Of a DNA stretch of 64,000 nt, positions 24,839 through 33,186 are shown one piece after another (within the stretch, counting starts at the first letter, position 1; every line of letters begins with the position of its first letter). Location of the stretch: the NCBI GenBank assembly GCA_963707515.1, contig CAVPQI010000003.1:806001-870000 (forward strand), in the 5' to 3' direction. This DNA comes from Sva-07 sp963707515 (GTDB taxonomy: Bacteria; Actinomycetota; Acidimicrobiia; Acidimicrobiales; Ilumatobacteraceae). The notes below the pieces were generated by a model. It searched no databases. It saw only the letters and a list, made by a program, of their open reading frames with translations, and was not told the DNA's origin. A program made the translations under genes and the position numbers.

Positions 24839-26544
24839 CGTCGACCCGCGACGACACGATCGCCGCGCTCACCGGCCCCGGGTCGCCGTTCGAGATCGTG
24901 CGCACCGACGTGGGTGGCATCGAGCTGCCCGTCTACGCCCACGCCGCGCCGACCCTGCGCGACGTGTTCGAGCGCAGCCTCGACTTCGGCGACCGCGAGT
25001 TCCTCGTCTACGGCGACACGCGCTGGACGTACGCCGACCACGGCGTGCGGGTGCGGCGGCTCGCCGCCGCGCTCGTCGCCGACGGCGTCGCGCCGGGCGA
25101 CCGGGTGGCGATCGCCATGCGCAACTACCCCGAGTGGGTGCTCGCGTTCTGGACCGTGCAGTCGATCGGTGCCGTCGTCGTGCCGCTCAATGCGTGGTGG
25201 ACCGGGCCCGAGCTCGAGTACGCCCTCGACGACTCCGGGGCGACGGTGCTGATCGCCGACGACGAGCGTCTGGCGCGATTGACGTCGTCGCTCGACGAGC
25301 GGTCGCTGCGGATCTACGTCGTGCGCGCTCGCGGCGACGTGCCGGCCGGGGCCGTGCTGCTCGAGGACGTGATCGAGGCCGACGGCGACCCGCCGCTGCC
25401 GGACGTGGCGATCGCGCCGGACGATCCCTCGACGATCATGTACACGTCCGGCACCACGGGCTCACCGAAGGGAGCGGTGCAAACGCACCGCAACCACTGC
25501 ACCAATCTGATGAACACCGCGTTCGGTGGTGCCCTGGCGGCGGCTGACAACCCGGCGCCCGCACCGAGCGCCGACGACGGACCGCCGGTGAGCCGCACCG
25601 TGTCGTTGCAGACTTTCCCGTTCTTCCACATCGGCGGCATGAGCGGCCTCTACGTGTCGACGGCGTTCGGGGCGACGGTGATCTGCATGTACAAGTGGGA
25701 TCCCGCCGAGGCGGTGCGGCTGGTGACCACCGAAGGGGTGAGCTCGATCGCCGGCGTGCCGACCGTCGTGCGCGAGCTGTTCGACGAGCTCGACCGCCAA
25801 GGTGTCGTCGCCGAGTCACTGGGGACGATCGCCTCCGGCGGGGCGCCGGTGCCGCCGAGCCTGATCGACCGGATCGGTGAGCGATCGGGCCGCGCCATCC
25901 GGCCGGCCAACGGCTACGGGTTGACCGAGACGACGTCGGCGATCGTGTCGAACTCGGGCGCCGACTACTACGAGCACCCCGATTCGGTCGGGCGGCCGGT
26001 CCCGGTCGCCGAGGTCTCGATCCGCGACGACACCGGCGAGGTGGTCGCCGACGGCACGACCGGCGAGCTGTGGGTCCGCGGACCGAACGTCGTTGCCGGC
26101 TACTGGAACAACCCCGAGGCCACGGCAGCCGCGTTCACCGACGGCTGGTTCCACACCGGCGATGCGGCATTCGTGCGCGACGGCTTCGTGTACGTCGTCG
26201 ACCGGATCAAAGACGTCATCCTGCGTGGCGGCGAGAACGTCTACTGCGCCGAGGTCGAAGCGGCGATCCACGCCCTCGACGGCGTGCGCGACGTCGCCGT
26301 GATTGGCGTCCCTCACGACGTGCTCGGCGAGGAGGTCGGCGCCGTGGTCGAGCTCGAGCCCGGCAGCGACCTGACCGGCGCCGAGCTGCGCCGTCGCGTC
26401 GCCGAACGGCTGGCGGCGTTCAAGGTCCCGTCGCGCGTGTGGCGCAGCACCGACCCGTTGCCGCGCAACGCCACGGGCAAGCTGCTCAAGCGTGACCTGC
26501 GAGCGGCGGCGTCGGCACCCGACGCCCCGTTCCCCGAGCTCTAA
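24835..26544 (+). CDS. Acyl-CoA synthetase (AMP-forming, FadD-like)
   Basis: ANL-superfamily ligase of 569 residues that activates a carboxylic acid through an acyl-adenylate. A3 (P-loop) is MYTSGTTGSPKGA, A5 is NGYGLTETTS, A7 is WFHTGDAAF, A8 is DRIKDVILRGGENVYCAEVE, and the A10 lysine is in LPRNATGKLLKRDL. The first domain spans about 1-435 and the mobile cap the remainder. GTG start, coupled to the hydratase. Its stop codon overlaps the stop of the convergent kinase gene. Confidence 0.94.
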   Translation: MTSTRDDTIAALTGPGSPFEIVRTDVGGIELPVYAHAAPTLRDVFERSLDFGDREFLVYGDTRWTYADHGVRVRRLAAALVADGVAPGDRVAIAMRNYPEWVLAFWTVQSIGAVVVPLNAWWTGPELEYALDDSGATVLIADDERLARLTSSLDERSLRIYVVRARGDVPAGAVLLEDVIEADGDPPLPDVAIAPDDPSTIMYTSGTTGSPKGAVQTHRNHCTNLMNTAFGGALAAADNPAPAPSADDGPPVSRTVSLQTFPFFHIGGMSGLYVSTAFGATVICMYKWDPAEAVRLVTTEGVSSIAGVPTVVRELFDELDRQGVVAESLGTIASGGAPVPPSLIDRIGERSGRAIRPANGYGLTETTSAIVSNSGADYYEHPDSVGRPVPVAEVSIRDDTGEVVADGTTGELWVRGPNVVAGYWNNPEATAAAFTDGWFHTGDAAFVRDGFVYVVDRIKDVILRGGENVYCAEVEAAIHALDGVRDVAVIGVPHDVLGEEVGAVVELEPGSDLTGAELRRRVAERLAAFKVPSRVWRSTDPLPRNATGKLLKRDLRAAASAPDAPFPEL

Positions 26545-27623
26545 CTCTCGCCGGCCTCCGCGCGGACCGCGCTGGCGAGCCCGGCGGCGGCAGTCAGTTC
26601 GACGCTGCGCCGGAACGCGTCGAGGTCGACGTCGCGCTGACCCATCGCGCCGTCGAGGTAACGCCGGAGCACGCCTTCGTTGATCGCCGCCGAACGCCAC
26701 GCGTTGAACGCCATCCAGTAGCCGAGATCGTCGACCGATCGTCCCGTCCCCTCGACGTATCGAGCGACCAGCTCCGCACGCGTCGGAAACCCACCCGCCC
26801 GCGTCGGCGGCTCGAGGTGGGGGCCGGCCGGCTCGTCCGGCGCCACCCACGAGCGCAACAGGTAGGACAGGTCGGCCATCGGCTCGCCGAGCGTGCACAG
26901 CTCCCAGTCGAGCATCGCCACGACCTCGCCGTCGGGGCCCAACAGGGCGTTGCCGAGACGGAAGTCGCCGTGGACGATGCAGGTCGTCGTCGGCTCCGGC
27001 GCATGATCGACGAGCCAGTCGTGGAGCTCGTCCATCGCCGCCAGCGGGCGGGTGCGCGACGATTCCCACTGCGTCGACCAGCGGCGCAGCTGGCGGTCGA
27101 GGTACCCGGTCCGTCGGGCGAGATCGCCGAGGCCGACGGCGTCGACGTCGACCTGATGGAGCGCCGCCAGCGCGTCGACGAGCGAGATCGCGGCACGCCG
27201 ACGCTGGTCCTCGGTCGGCGCGACGTGATCGACGTCGCGACGCTCGTGGAGGACCCCGCCGTCGACGAACGCCATCACGAAGAACGGCGCTCCGATGACC
27301 GTGGTGTCGTCGCACACACCGAGCGTCGGCGCCACCGGCACCGGTGTGTCCTGCAGGGCGTGGACGATGCGATGCTCACGAACCACGTCGTGGGCGGACT
27401 GCAGCACGTGACCGAGCGGCGGTCGACGCAGCACGGCCCGGCGGCCGTGGCGATCCGTGATCACGAACGTCAAGCACGAGTGACCGCCGGCGACGAGCGA
27501 CGCCGTCAGCGGCTCGGTGAGCTCGATCGACGCCGCACGGCACCATGCCGCGAACGCATCGAGGTCGACGCCGCGGCGCACGGTGTCGTCGCTGTCGGCG
27601 GTGCGGTGCTCGGTCGATGGCAT
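26541..27623 (-). CDS. APH-fold kinase, ACAD10/11- and LvaA-like
   Basis: A 360-residue phosphotransferase of the aminoglycoside phosphotransferase/choline kinase fold. It has the catalytic loop CIVHGDFRLGNALLG and the metal motif VAMLDWELCTLGEPMADLSYLL typical of the branch that is fused to acyl-CoA dehydrogenase in animal ACAD10/11 and stands as LvaA in bacterial levulinate catabolism. Those kinases phosphorylate 4-hydroxyacyl-CoA. Here the partner dehydrogenase is divergent and 143 nt away. AGGAGG 3 nt upstream marks ATG 27623. It is unlikely to be an antibiotic resistance enzyme. Confidence 0.88.
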   Translation of the reverse strand: MPSTEHRTADSDDTVRRGVDLDAFAAWCRAASIELTEPLTASLVAGGHSCLTFVITDRHGRRAVLRRPPLGHVLQSAHDVVREHRIVHALQDTPVPVAPTLGVCDDTTVIGAPFFVMAFVDGGVLHERRDVDHVAPTEDQRRRAAISLVDALAALHQVDVDAVGLGDLARRTGYLDRQLRRWSTQWESSRTRPLAAMDELHDWLVDHAPEPTTTCIVHGDFRLGNALLGPDGEVVAMLDWELCTLGEPMADLSYLLRSWVAPDEPAGPHLEPPTRAGGFPTRAELVARYVEGTGRSVDDLGYWMAFNAWRSAAINEGVLRRYLDGAMGQRDVDLDAFRRSVELTAAAGLASAVRAEAGES

Positions 27624-27701
27624 GGTCCTCCTGGCGTCCGCCTCGTCCCGCGGCCGACGTCGATGGGAATGTACACAGGCCCGGGCGGGCGCACCGAGTG
27701 C

Positions 27702-27740
27702 AACGAACGAGCACACCGAACGACCACACCGAACGACCAC
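27702..27740. repeat. 13-bp tandem repeat, three copies
   Basis: ACCGAACGACCAC at 27715-27727 and 27728-27740, with a diverged copy at 27702-27714, in the leader of the acyl-CoA dehydrogenase gene. The even copies could be binding sites, or simple slippage products. Confidence 0.7.
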
Positions 27741-27766
27741 AACCCCCGAACGAGGAGCTGACGACG

Positions 27767-29098
27767 ATGGCCTGGGATTTCGAGACCGACCCAGAATTCC
27801 AGCAGAAGCTGGACTGGATGGAGACCTTCGTGCGCGAGGAGATCTTCCCGCTCGAGACGCTCGCCGAGCACTGGCGCACACCGGAGGGACGCGCCGTCTT
27901 CGCAGAGATCACCGCGCCGCTCAAGGAGGAGGTCAAGCGCCAAGGTCTGTGGGCTGCGCACCTCCCGCCCGACATGGGCGGGCTCGGGTTCGGGCAGGTC
28001 AAGCTCGGGTTGATGCACGAGATCCTCGGCCAGACGCCGTACGGCCCGAGCATCTTCGGCAACAACGCTCCCGACTCCGGCAACGCCGAGCTGATCGCCG
28101 TCGGCGGCACGCCGGAACAGAAGGACCGGTGGATGCAGCCGCTGCTCGACGGCACGGTGCGCTCGTGCTTCTCGATGACCGAGCCCGGTGCCGGTGCCGA
28201 TCCGACGTTGCTGACGACGACCGCCGTGCGCGACGGCGACGAGTGGGTGATCAACGGCCACAAGTGGTTCTCGTCGAACGCCTCGATCGCCGACTTCCTG
28301 CTCGTCATGGCGCGTACCGGCGACGCCGAGACGCACGCCTACCAGTCGTTCTCGATGTTCATCGTCCCGACCGACACACCGGGCGTGAAGATCCTCCGCG
28401 ACGTGCCGACGATGGGGGAGCCCGATCACAAGACCGGTGAGCCCGGTGGCCACGCCGAGGTGCTCTACGAAGACGTGCGGATCCCGTTCGACGGCATCGT
28501 CGGCGGCGAGGCCGGTCTCGGGCAGGGCTTCGCCCTCGCCCAGAAGCGGCTCGGGCCAGGCCGTATCCACCATGCGATGCGCTGGCTCGGTCAGTCGCGA
28601 CGCGCCTTCGACATGCTCTGCGAGCGGGCGCTGACCCGCTACGCCCACGGCTCGCTGCTCGCCGAGAAGCAGATGATCCAGGACTGGATCGCCGAGTCGT
28701 ACGCCGAACGGCAGGCGGCGCGGCTGTTGACGCTGCAGGCGGCGTGGAAGATGGACCAGCTGCACGCCGCGGGCAAGCACTACAGCGACGCCCGGGTGGA
28801 GATCGCGGTCATCAAGTTCTGGGGCGCCAAGGTGCTCTACAACGTGATCGACCGGGCGATCCAGATCCACGGCAGTCTCGGCTACACGACCGACCTGCCA
28901 CTCGAGTCGATGTACCGTCACGCCCGCGCGGCACGGATCTACGACGGCCCCGACGAGGTCCACAAGGTCACCGTCGCCCGTCAGATCCTCAAGCAGTACC
29001 GCGCCTCGGATCCGCCGACCGAGCACGTCCCGACCCGCCACGAGGCGGCGCTGGCCAAGTTCGCCGACCAGTTGGACGCGCTGTCGATCAACGCCTGA
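27767..29098 (+). CDS. Acyl-CoA dehydrogenase (ACAD10/11-like)
   Basis: FAD-dependent acyl-CoA dehydrogenase of 443 residues. Flavin contacts appear in CFSMTEPGAGADPT and HKWFSSNAS; the C-terminal helices contain QIHGSLGYTTDLPLESMYRH and RIYDGPDEVHKVTVARQIL. The pattern (EEIFPLETLAEHW near the start, GPGRIHHAMRWLG) is that of the ACAD10/11 branch. In that branch the dehydrogenase works with a kinase on 4-hydroxyacyl-CoA; the kinase gene sits next door. GAGGAG at 27752-27757 is 9 nt from ATG 27767; the upstream extension to 27545 is antisense to the kinase start. Confidence 0.92.
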   Translation: MAWDFETDPEFQQKLDWMETFVREEIFPLETLAEHWRTPEGRAVFAEITAPLKEEVKRQGLWAAHLPPDMGGLGFGQVKLGLMHEILGQTPYGPSIFGNNAPDSGNAELIAVGGTPEQKDRWMQPLLDGTVRSCFSMTEPGAGADPTLLTTTAVRDGDEWVINGHKWFSSNASIADFLLVMARTGDAETHAYQSFSMFIVPTDTPGVKILRDVPTMGEPDHKTGEPGGHAEVLYEDVRIPFDGIVGGEAGLGQGFALAQKRLGPGRIHHAMRWLGQSRRAFDMLCERALTRYAHGSLLAEKQMIQDWIAESYAERQAARLLTLQAAWKMDQLHAAGKHYSDARVEIAVIKFWGAKVLYNVIDRAIQIHGSLGYTTDLPLESMYRHARAARIYDGPDEVHKVTVARQILKQYRASDPPTEHVPTRHEAALAKFADQLDALSINA

Positions 29099-29116
29099 CC
29101 GTCGCCTGCTGCTGAG

Positions 29117-30151
29117 ATGTCCGAGCCGCTGCGCTTCGTCATCCAGCAGCACGACGCGACGCGCCTGCACTGGGACCTGCGCCTCGAGCACGCGGGTGTG
29201 TTGCGGTCGTGGGCGCTCCCGCGCGGCATCCCCTGGAACCCGAAGGAGAACCGGCTGGCGGTCGCCACCGAGGACCACTCGCTCGACTTCCTCGACCACG
29301 ACGGTGACGACGCCGATCCCGGTTACGGCACCGGCCGGCTGACCACCTGGGACCGCGGCACCTACGAGGCACACAAGTGGCGCGACGACGAAGTGATCGT
29401 GACCCTCGACGGGCAGCGCACCACGGGCAAGTACGCCTTGTTCTCGATGCGCGGCGGACGGGACTGGCTGATCCACCGCATGGACCCACCCGACGACGAG
29501 GATCGCCTGCCGGTGGCGGTCGGGATCCAGCCGATGCAGGCGACCGGCGGCGAGTTGCCCGGGATCGACGACCAGATCGACGACGGCGGCGGCGGAGCCT
29601 GGGTGTTCGAACCGCGCTGGCGGGGTGTCCGGGCGCTGGTCACCGACGACACCGGTCGGATCGTGATCACCGACGAGCACGGCGACAACATCTCGATGCA
29701 GTTCCCCGAGGTGCGGCGGATCGGTCGGGCACTCGGCCATCGCGAGCTGATCCTCGACGGCGTGATCGTGCCCGTCGAGCCGTACCCGGCCGGCGGACTC
29801 GGGGCGGTGCGCTTCGACGGCCAGGGCATCGCCCGCCGAATGCGCATCCGCAGCGACAGTGGAGCGCGCAATGCGTCGCGCACGGCGCCGATGGTGTTCA
29901 TGGCGTTCGACGTGCTGTGGGTCGACGGGCGGCCCGTCACCGGGCTGCCGTGGGAGTTGCGCCGGCGTCAACTCGACGACCTCCGCCTCGACGGCCCGGG
30001 ATGGCGCACGAGTCCGCTGCTCGACCTCGACGCCGTGTTCGCCCACGTCGACGACGGCAACGGTGTCGTCGCCAAGCGCCGCGATGGTCTCTACGAGGTC
30101 GCCAAGGTGTCGACGGCGTGGATCGCCGTCGCCGGTGTCAGCCGTCGATGA
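29117..30151 (+). CDS. LigD-type 3'-phosphoesterase fused to a degenerate ATP-dependent ligase domain
   Basis: A 344-residue protein in two parts. Residues 1-125 are the 3'-phosphoesterase (PE) domain of bacterial LigD, which trims 3' ends in end joining: FVIQQHDATRLHWDLRLE, LPRGIPWNP, HSLDF and GTYEAHKW. Residues about 155-340 match the LigD adenylation domain, with FDVLWVDGRPVTGLPW and GVVAKRRDGLYEV. Its nucleotidyl motif KxDG reads R-W-R-G (R167, R169): the catalytic lysine and the aspartate are both replaced, so AMP transfer is not expected. No polymerase domain and no ku gene are nearby. The 3' end overlaps the convergent glycosyltransferase gene by 14 nt. Confidence 0.88.
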   Translation: MSEPLRFVIQQHDATRLHWDLRLEHAGVLRSWALPRGIPWNPKENRLAVATEDHSLDFLDHDGDDADPGYGTGRLTTWDRGTYEAHKWRDDEVIVTLDGQRTTGKYALFSMRGGRDWLIHRMDPPDDEDRLPVAVGIQPMQATGGELPGIDDQIDDGGGGAWVFEPRWRGVRALVTDDTGRIVITDEHGDNISMQFPEVRRIGRALGHRELILDGVIVPVEPYPAGGLGAVRFDGQGIARRMRIRSDSGARNASRTAPMVFMAFDVLWVDGRPVTGLPWELRRRQLDDLRLDGPGWRTSPLLDLDAVFAHVDDGNGVVAKRRDGLYEVAKVSTAWIAVAGVSRR

Positions 30152-32321
30152 GCGCGCCGACCTCGGTCATCAGCTCGTCGGTGAACGCCTCGGCCGCTGT
30201 CCGCGGCCAGTCGACGTCCGCGCCCGCTGCCCGCGCCGAGAGGTCGTCGACCGCCGCGATCTGCTGGGCGATGGCGTCGGCGAGATCGGCCGGGGTCGGC
30301 GCCACGCCGACGATGTTCGGAGAGATCGCCGCCAGCGCCGCCGCGGTCTTGCCCTCGTACGTGGACGACACGACCGTCATGCCCGCGGCCGCCATGTCGA
30401 GGGCGACGAGGCCCGGATGCGGCGTGTCCTGCAGGGCGACGCCGACATCGTGGCTGCGCAACATCGCCCGGTAACGGCCCGGTGAGAGCCGATCGAACAT
30501 CTCGATCGCCCGTCCGCCGGCGAGATCGAGCCGTGACGTTCGCGTGAGGTCGCCGCCGATCCCGGTGACCGACCAGTCGGCCGGCAGGTCGCCCCGACGG
30601 TTGGCGAGCTCGATCCCGGCGATCACGGTCTCGCTGAGGTTGCGCGGCGCCTCGCGGAGGTAGGCGAGGAGTCGTCGGATGGTCGGCCGCGCCAGCGATG
30701 CCTGGTCGGGCGGCTCGATCGTGGTCAGCGGGTTCTGGAACACGACGGTCGGCCACCCGTGGCGCGCCGCACCGATCGAGCGGGCGGCGAGGAAGTCGGC
30801 CAGCAGCGGCGTCGAGACGAGCGCCGCGTGGGGCATGTCGTACGCCGCGCGGGCGGCGGCGGCGAACGAGCCGGCGGGGTAGAACAACGGCTCGTACTCC
30901 TGCACGATCCACAACGGTGGCGGTGCCGCCAACCGTCGCCTCGCGTGGTCGGCGACGTGCATCGTCCACCACGACGTGGCCACGAAGCGGTCGTCGGGCG
31001 AGACGTCGATCGGCCGCATGCGGTCGGACACGTCGGCATAGTCGATGTCGATCAACGATGCGGCACCGTCGATCTCGCGCGCCGCCCGCGACAGGAGGGA
31101 GCGGTCCGCGGGCACGTCGACGCCGACGATGCGCACCCGTCGGCCCGCGGCATGGAGCGCGCACGCGAACTGCAACATGGAGGCGTGCCCGCCGTAGGTG
31201 GTCGCGTCCTGGAGGCCCTCGAACAGCACGTTGACACGCGGTGGGGCGTGGCGGGTGACGCGCAGCGGCAGCGGTTCGACCTTGCGGGCGAGGAACGCGG
31301 ACCGGTCCCACGTCTGCTCGGCCGGCGTCGACGCGCGTAGCGGATGCTCGGTGCTACGGGCCACGCCGACCGCGTCGAACTCGATCGGCACGGGGGTCCG
31401 CCGGCGGAGCTCGCTCAGCAGCTCGTCGCGCTCGACGAGGACCTCGAGCCAGCGGGCGGTGAGCTCGTCGACCACGCGCTCGGTGGCCAGCGGATCGGTG
31501 GCCTCGGCGGTGCCGAGCAACGGATCGACGCGCAGCGTGACCCGTCCGAGCGGGCCGTACCCGACCTGGATCAGCCCGTCGTCGACCATGTACTCGAGTT
31601 CGTCGTAGCGGACACGGCCGCGCCAACGATGCCGGTACAACAGCTCGGATTGGCGTTGGATCTCGCGGCCCCGTGTCGCCGACTCGACGTGCACCAGCAC
31701 GGAATCGGCGCAGTAGTGCACTTCGTGGCCGAGCGCGCCGGCACGCAGGCAGAGATCGACGTCCTCGGCCGAGTTGACGAAGCCCTCGTCGAAGCCACCG
31801 AGGGCATCGAGCACCGATCGCCGTACGAGCATGCACGCCGCGGTGACCACCTGGAACCGCCGTGAACGGTTCGTCGCCGGGTGATCGCCGGGGAACCTGG
31901 CGTAGAGGTGGTACGGGTCGCCATGGCGGTTGAAGGCGACGCCGGCGTGCTGGATGCGGCCGTCGGGATAGAGCAGCTTGCTCCCGATGATGCCCGCCTC
32001 GGGGTGCAGGTCGGCGTAGTCGACGAGGGCGGCGAGCCATCCCGCACGCGGGATCGTGTCGTTGTTCAACAGCACGACCAGCTCGCTCGACGTCGCCGCG
32101 ACGCCGCGGTTGGTCGTCGCCGCGTAGCCGGCGTTGGCGCTGTTGCGGAGCGTCGTGATCTTGTCGCCGTACGACTCCAGGAGCAGGCTCGTCTCGTCGC
32201 TCGACGCGTCATCGACGACGACGATCTCGGCATCGAGCTCCTGGTCGATGAGTGCGTCGAGGCAGGCGCGGGTGACGACCGCGCCGTCGTAGACGGGGAT
32301 GACGATGCTGACGTGGTTCAT
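30138..32321 (-). CDS. Two-domain glycosyltransferase (GT2 plus WsaF-like)
   Basis: A 727-residue cytosolic or membrane-associated glycosyltransferase. Residues 1-245 form a GT-A domain of family 2: VSIVIPVYDGA, VVDDASSDET, LLNNDTIPRAGW and the acceptor-side GGFDEGFVNSAEDVDLCLR. After a linker, residues about 350-720 form a GT-B-like half resembling WsaF rhamnosyltransferase (VLFEGLQDATTYGGHA at its start, FVATSWWTMHVA, WIVQEYEPLFYPAGS, and HPGLVALDMAAAGMTVVSSTYEGK). It is likely to build rhamnose-containing surface glycan. The start overlaps the upstream coiled-coil gene by 4 nt, so it is the third gene of a coupled minus-strand operon. Confidence 0.9.
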   Translation of the reverse strand: MNHVSIVIPVYDGAVVTRACLDALIDQELDAEIVVVDDASSDETSLLLESYGDKITTLRNSANAGYAATTNRGVAATSSELVVLLNNDTIPRAGWLAALVDYADLHPEAGIIGSKLLYPDGRIQHAGVAFNRHGDPYHLYARFPGDHPATNRSRRFQVVTAACMLVRRSVLDALGGFDEGFVNSAEDVDLCLRAGALGHEVHYCADSVLVHVESATRGREIQRQSELLYRHRWRGRVRYDELEYMVDDGLIQVGYGPLGRVTLRVDPLLGTAEATDPLATERVVDELTARWLEVLVERDELLSELRRRTPVPIEFDAVGVARSTEHPLRASTPAEQTWDRSAFLARKVEPLPLRVTRHAPPRVNVLFEGLQDATTYGGHASMLQFACALHAAGRRVRIVGVDVPADRSLLSRAAREIDGAASLIDIDYADVSDRMRPIDVSPDDRFVATSWWTMHVADHARRRLAAPPPLWIVQEYEPLFYPAGSFAAAARAAYDMPHAALVSTPLLADFLAARSIGAARHGWPTVVFQNPLTTIEPPDQASLARPTIRRLLAYLREAPRNLSETVIAGIELANRRGDLPADWSVTGIGGDLTRTSRLDLAGGRAIEMFDRLSPGRYRAMLRSHDVGVALQDTPHPGLVALDMAAAGMTVVSSTYEGKTAAALAAISPNIVGVAPTPADLADAIAQQIAAVDDLSARAAGADVDWPRTAAEAFTDELMTEVGALIDG

Positions 32322-32689
32322 CGCCAGGCCCGGGTCGCCGCTCGACCGGCGACCACGGCGCGCTTCACCGAGCGGCTGATCGGACCGGACACCCGCTGGG
32401 CGTCGCGCAGGGCCCCGTTCTCGTGCTGCAGGTGGGCGACGGCGGTGCGCAACCGCTCGATCTCGGCGTGCAGCTCGTCGCGCTCACGCAACGACTCGTC
32501 GCGCTCGCTTCGGGCGGCGTTGACCGCCGCCCACAGGGTCTCCAGGTCGCGTTGGTGCTGCCGACGTCGTTCGCCGATGAACGCAAAGATCTCCGCCGAT
32601 CGTGCCTCGTCGTCGAGTGCCGCAACCACGTCGCGGACCTTGGCGTCGTCGAGCCAGGCCGTCAGGTGCGACGAGTACTCGCTGCTCAT
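32318..32689 (-). CDS. Short coiled-coil protein of the glycan operon
   Basis: A 123-residue protein of no recognised family. Residues about 35-95 are a continuous heptad-rich helix with many Glu/Arg/Leu (ARSERDESLRERDELHAEIE and ERLRTAVAHLQ), predicted to be a coiled coil; the tail is basic (SVKRAVVAGRAATRAWR). Similar coiled-coil pieces precede glycosyltransferase domains in large polysaccharide proteins, so it may be a detached length-control or docking module. It overlaps both neighbours by 4 nt (ATGA). Confidence 0.8.
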   Translation of the reverse strand: MSSEYSSHLTAWLDDAKVRDVVAALDDEARSAEIFAFIGERRRQHQRDLETLWAAVNAARSERDESLRERDELHAEIERLRTAVAHLQHENGALRDAQRVSGPISRSVKRAVVAGRAATRAWR

Positions 32690-33141
32690 GCGACGCGCAC
32701 GGCGCCGCAGGCCGTCCGTCGGTGCCCGGTCCACCGGCCGCGGCCGCCGCGCAGCGACGCCACGGCGAGCGACAGCGTCCGACCGCCGGCATGTTCGTCC
32801 CAGGTCTGGATCGGCTCGAGCTCGACGACCACCGGTCCGGCGGGCACGGTGTTCGACAGCGCGATCCGGCGATGTTGCATGCCGCCGCCCGTCCACCACA
32901 ACGTGCCTTGTGCAGTCGCCGACTCGTCGGACCCGCTGCGGACCGTGACGGTGACGTCATGGCCCACCGGATCGGCGAATCGGCAGCGCAGGAGGAGTCG
33001 GTCGAAGGGGCGCGTGGCGCGGGCGGTGGTCGTCGCCCGCTCGCCGACGAGCCAACGGAACCGGACTCCTTCGAGGTCCTCGACCGGTCCCCAACCGACG
33101 GCGTACCGGTCGGGGTCGACGATCGGGGCCCTGAACGACAT
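32686..33141 (-). CDS. Small beta-sandwich-like protein of the glycan operon
   Basis: First gene of the minus-strand glycan operon: 151 residues, no signal peptide, predicted all-beta with alternating hydrophobic strands (PFDRLLLRCRFADPVGHDVT; GPVVVELEPIQTWDEHAGG). The motif content (strands ending in a Trp-rich part, GTLWWTGGGMQHR) suggests a carbohydrate-binding-type sandwich, but I cannot name a family. Start ATG 33141 follows TATCGT by 8 nt. The gene is divergent from the double methyltransferase, whose start is 46 nt away. Confidence 0.75.
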   Translation of the reverse strand: MSFRAPIVDPDRYAVGWGPVEDLEGVRFRWLVGERATTTARATRPFDRLLLRCRFADPVGHDVTVTVRSGSDESATAQGTLWWTGGGMQHRRIALSNTVPAGPVVVELEPIQTWDEHAGGRTLSLAVASLRGGRGRWTGHRRTACGAVRVA

Positions 33142-33149
33142 CGGTTGAG

Positions 33150-33155
33150 ACGATA
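33150..33155 (-). promoter_or_regulatory. -10 element of the minus-strand glycan operon
   Basis: TATCGT on the minus strand, 8 nt before ATG 33141. It lies only 19 nt from the opposite -10 at 33174, so the two transcription starts are nearly back to back. Confidence 0.5.
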
Positions 33156-33173
33156 ACCCACCGACCCGTGCCG

Positions 33174-33179
33174 TACTGT
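33174..33179 (+). promoter_or_regulatory. -10 element of the double methyltransferase gene
   Basis: TACTGT, 7 nt before GTG 33187; paired with the divergent -10 at 33150. Confidence 0.5.
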
Positions 33180-33186
33180 CGCCGCC

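Noticed and set aside
26541..27623. APH-fold kinase as an aminoglycoside resistance gene
   Set aside because: Motif pattern and the dehydrogenase neighbour fit the ACAD10/LvaA branch, not antibiotic kinases.
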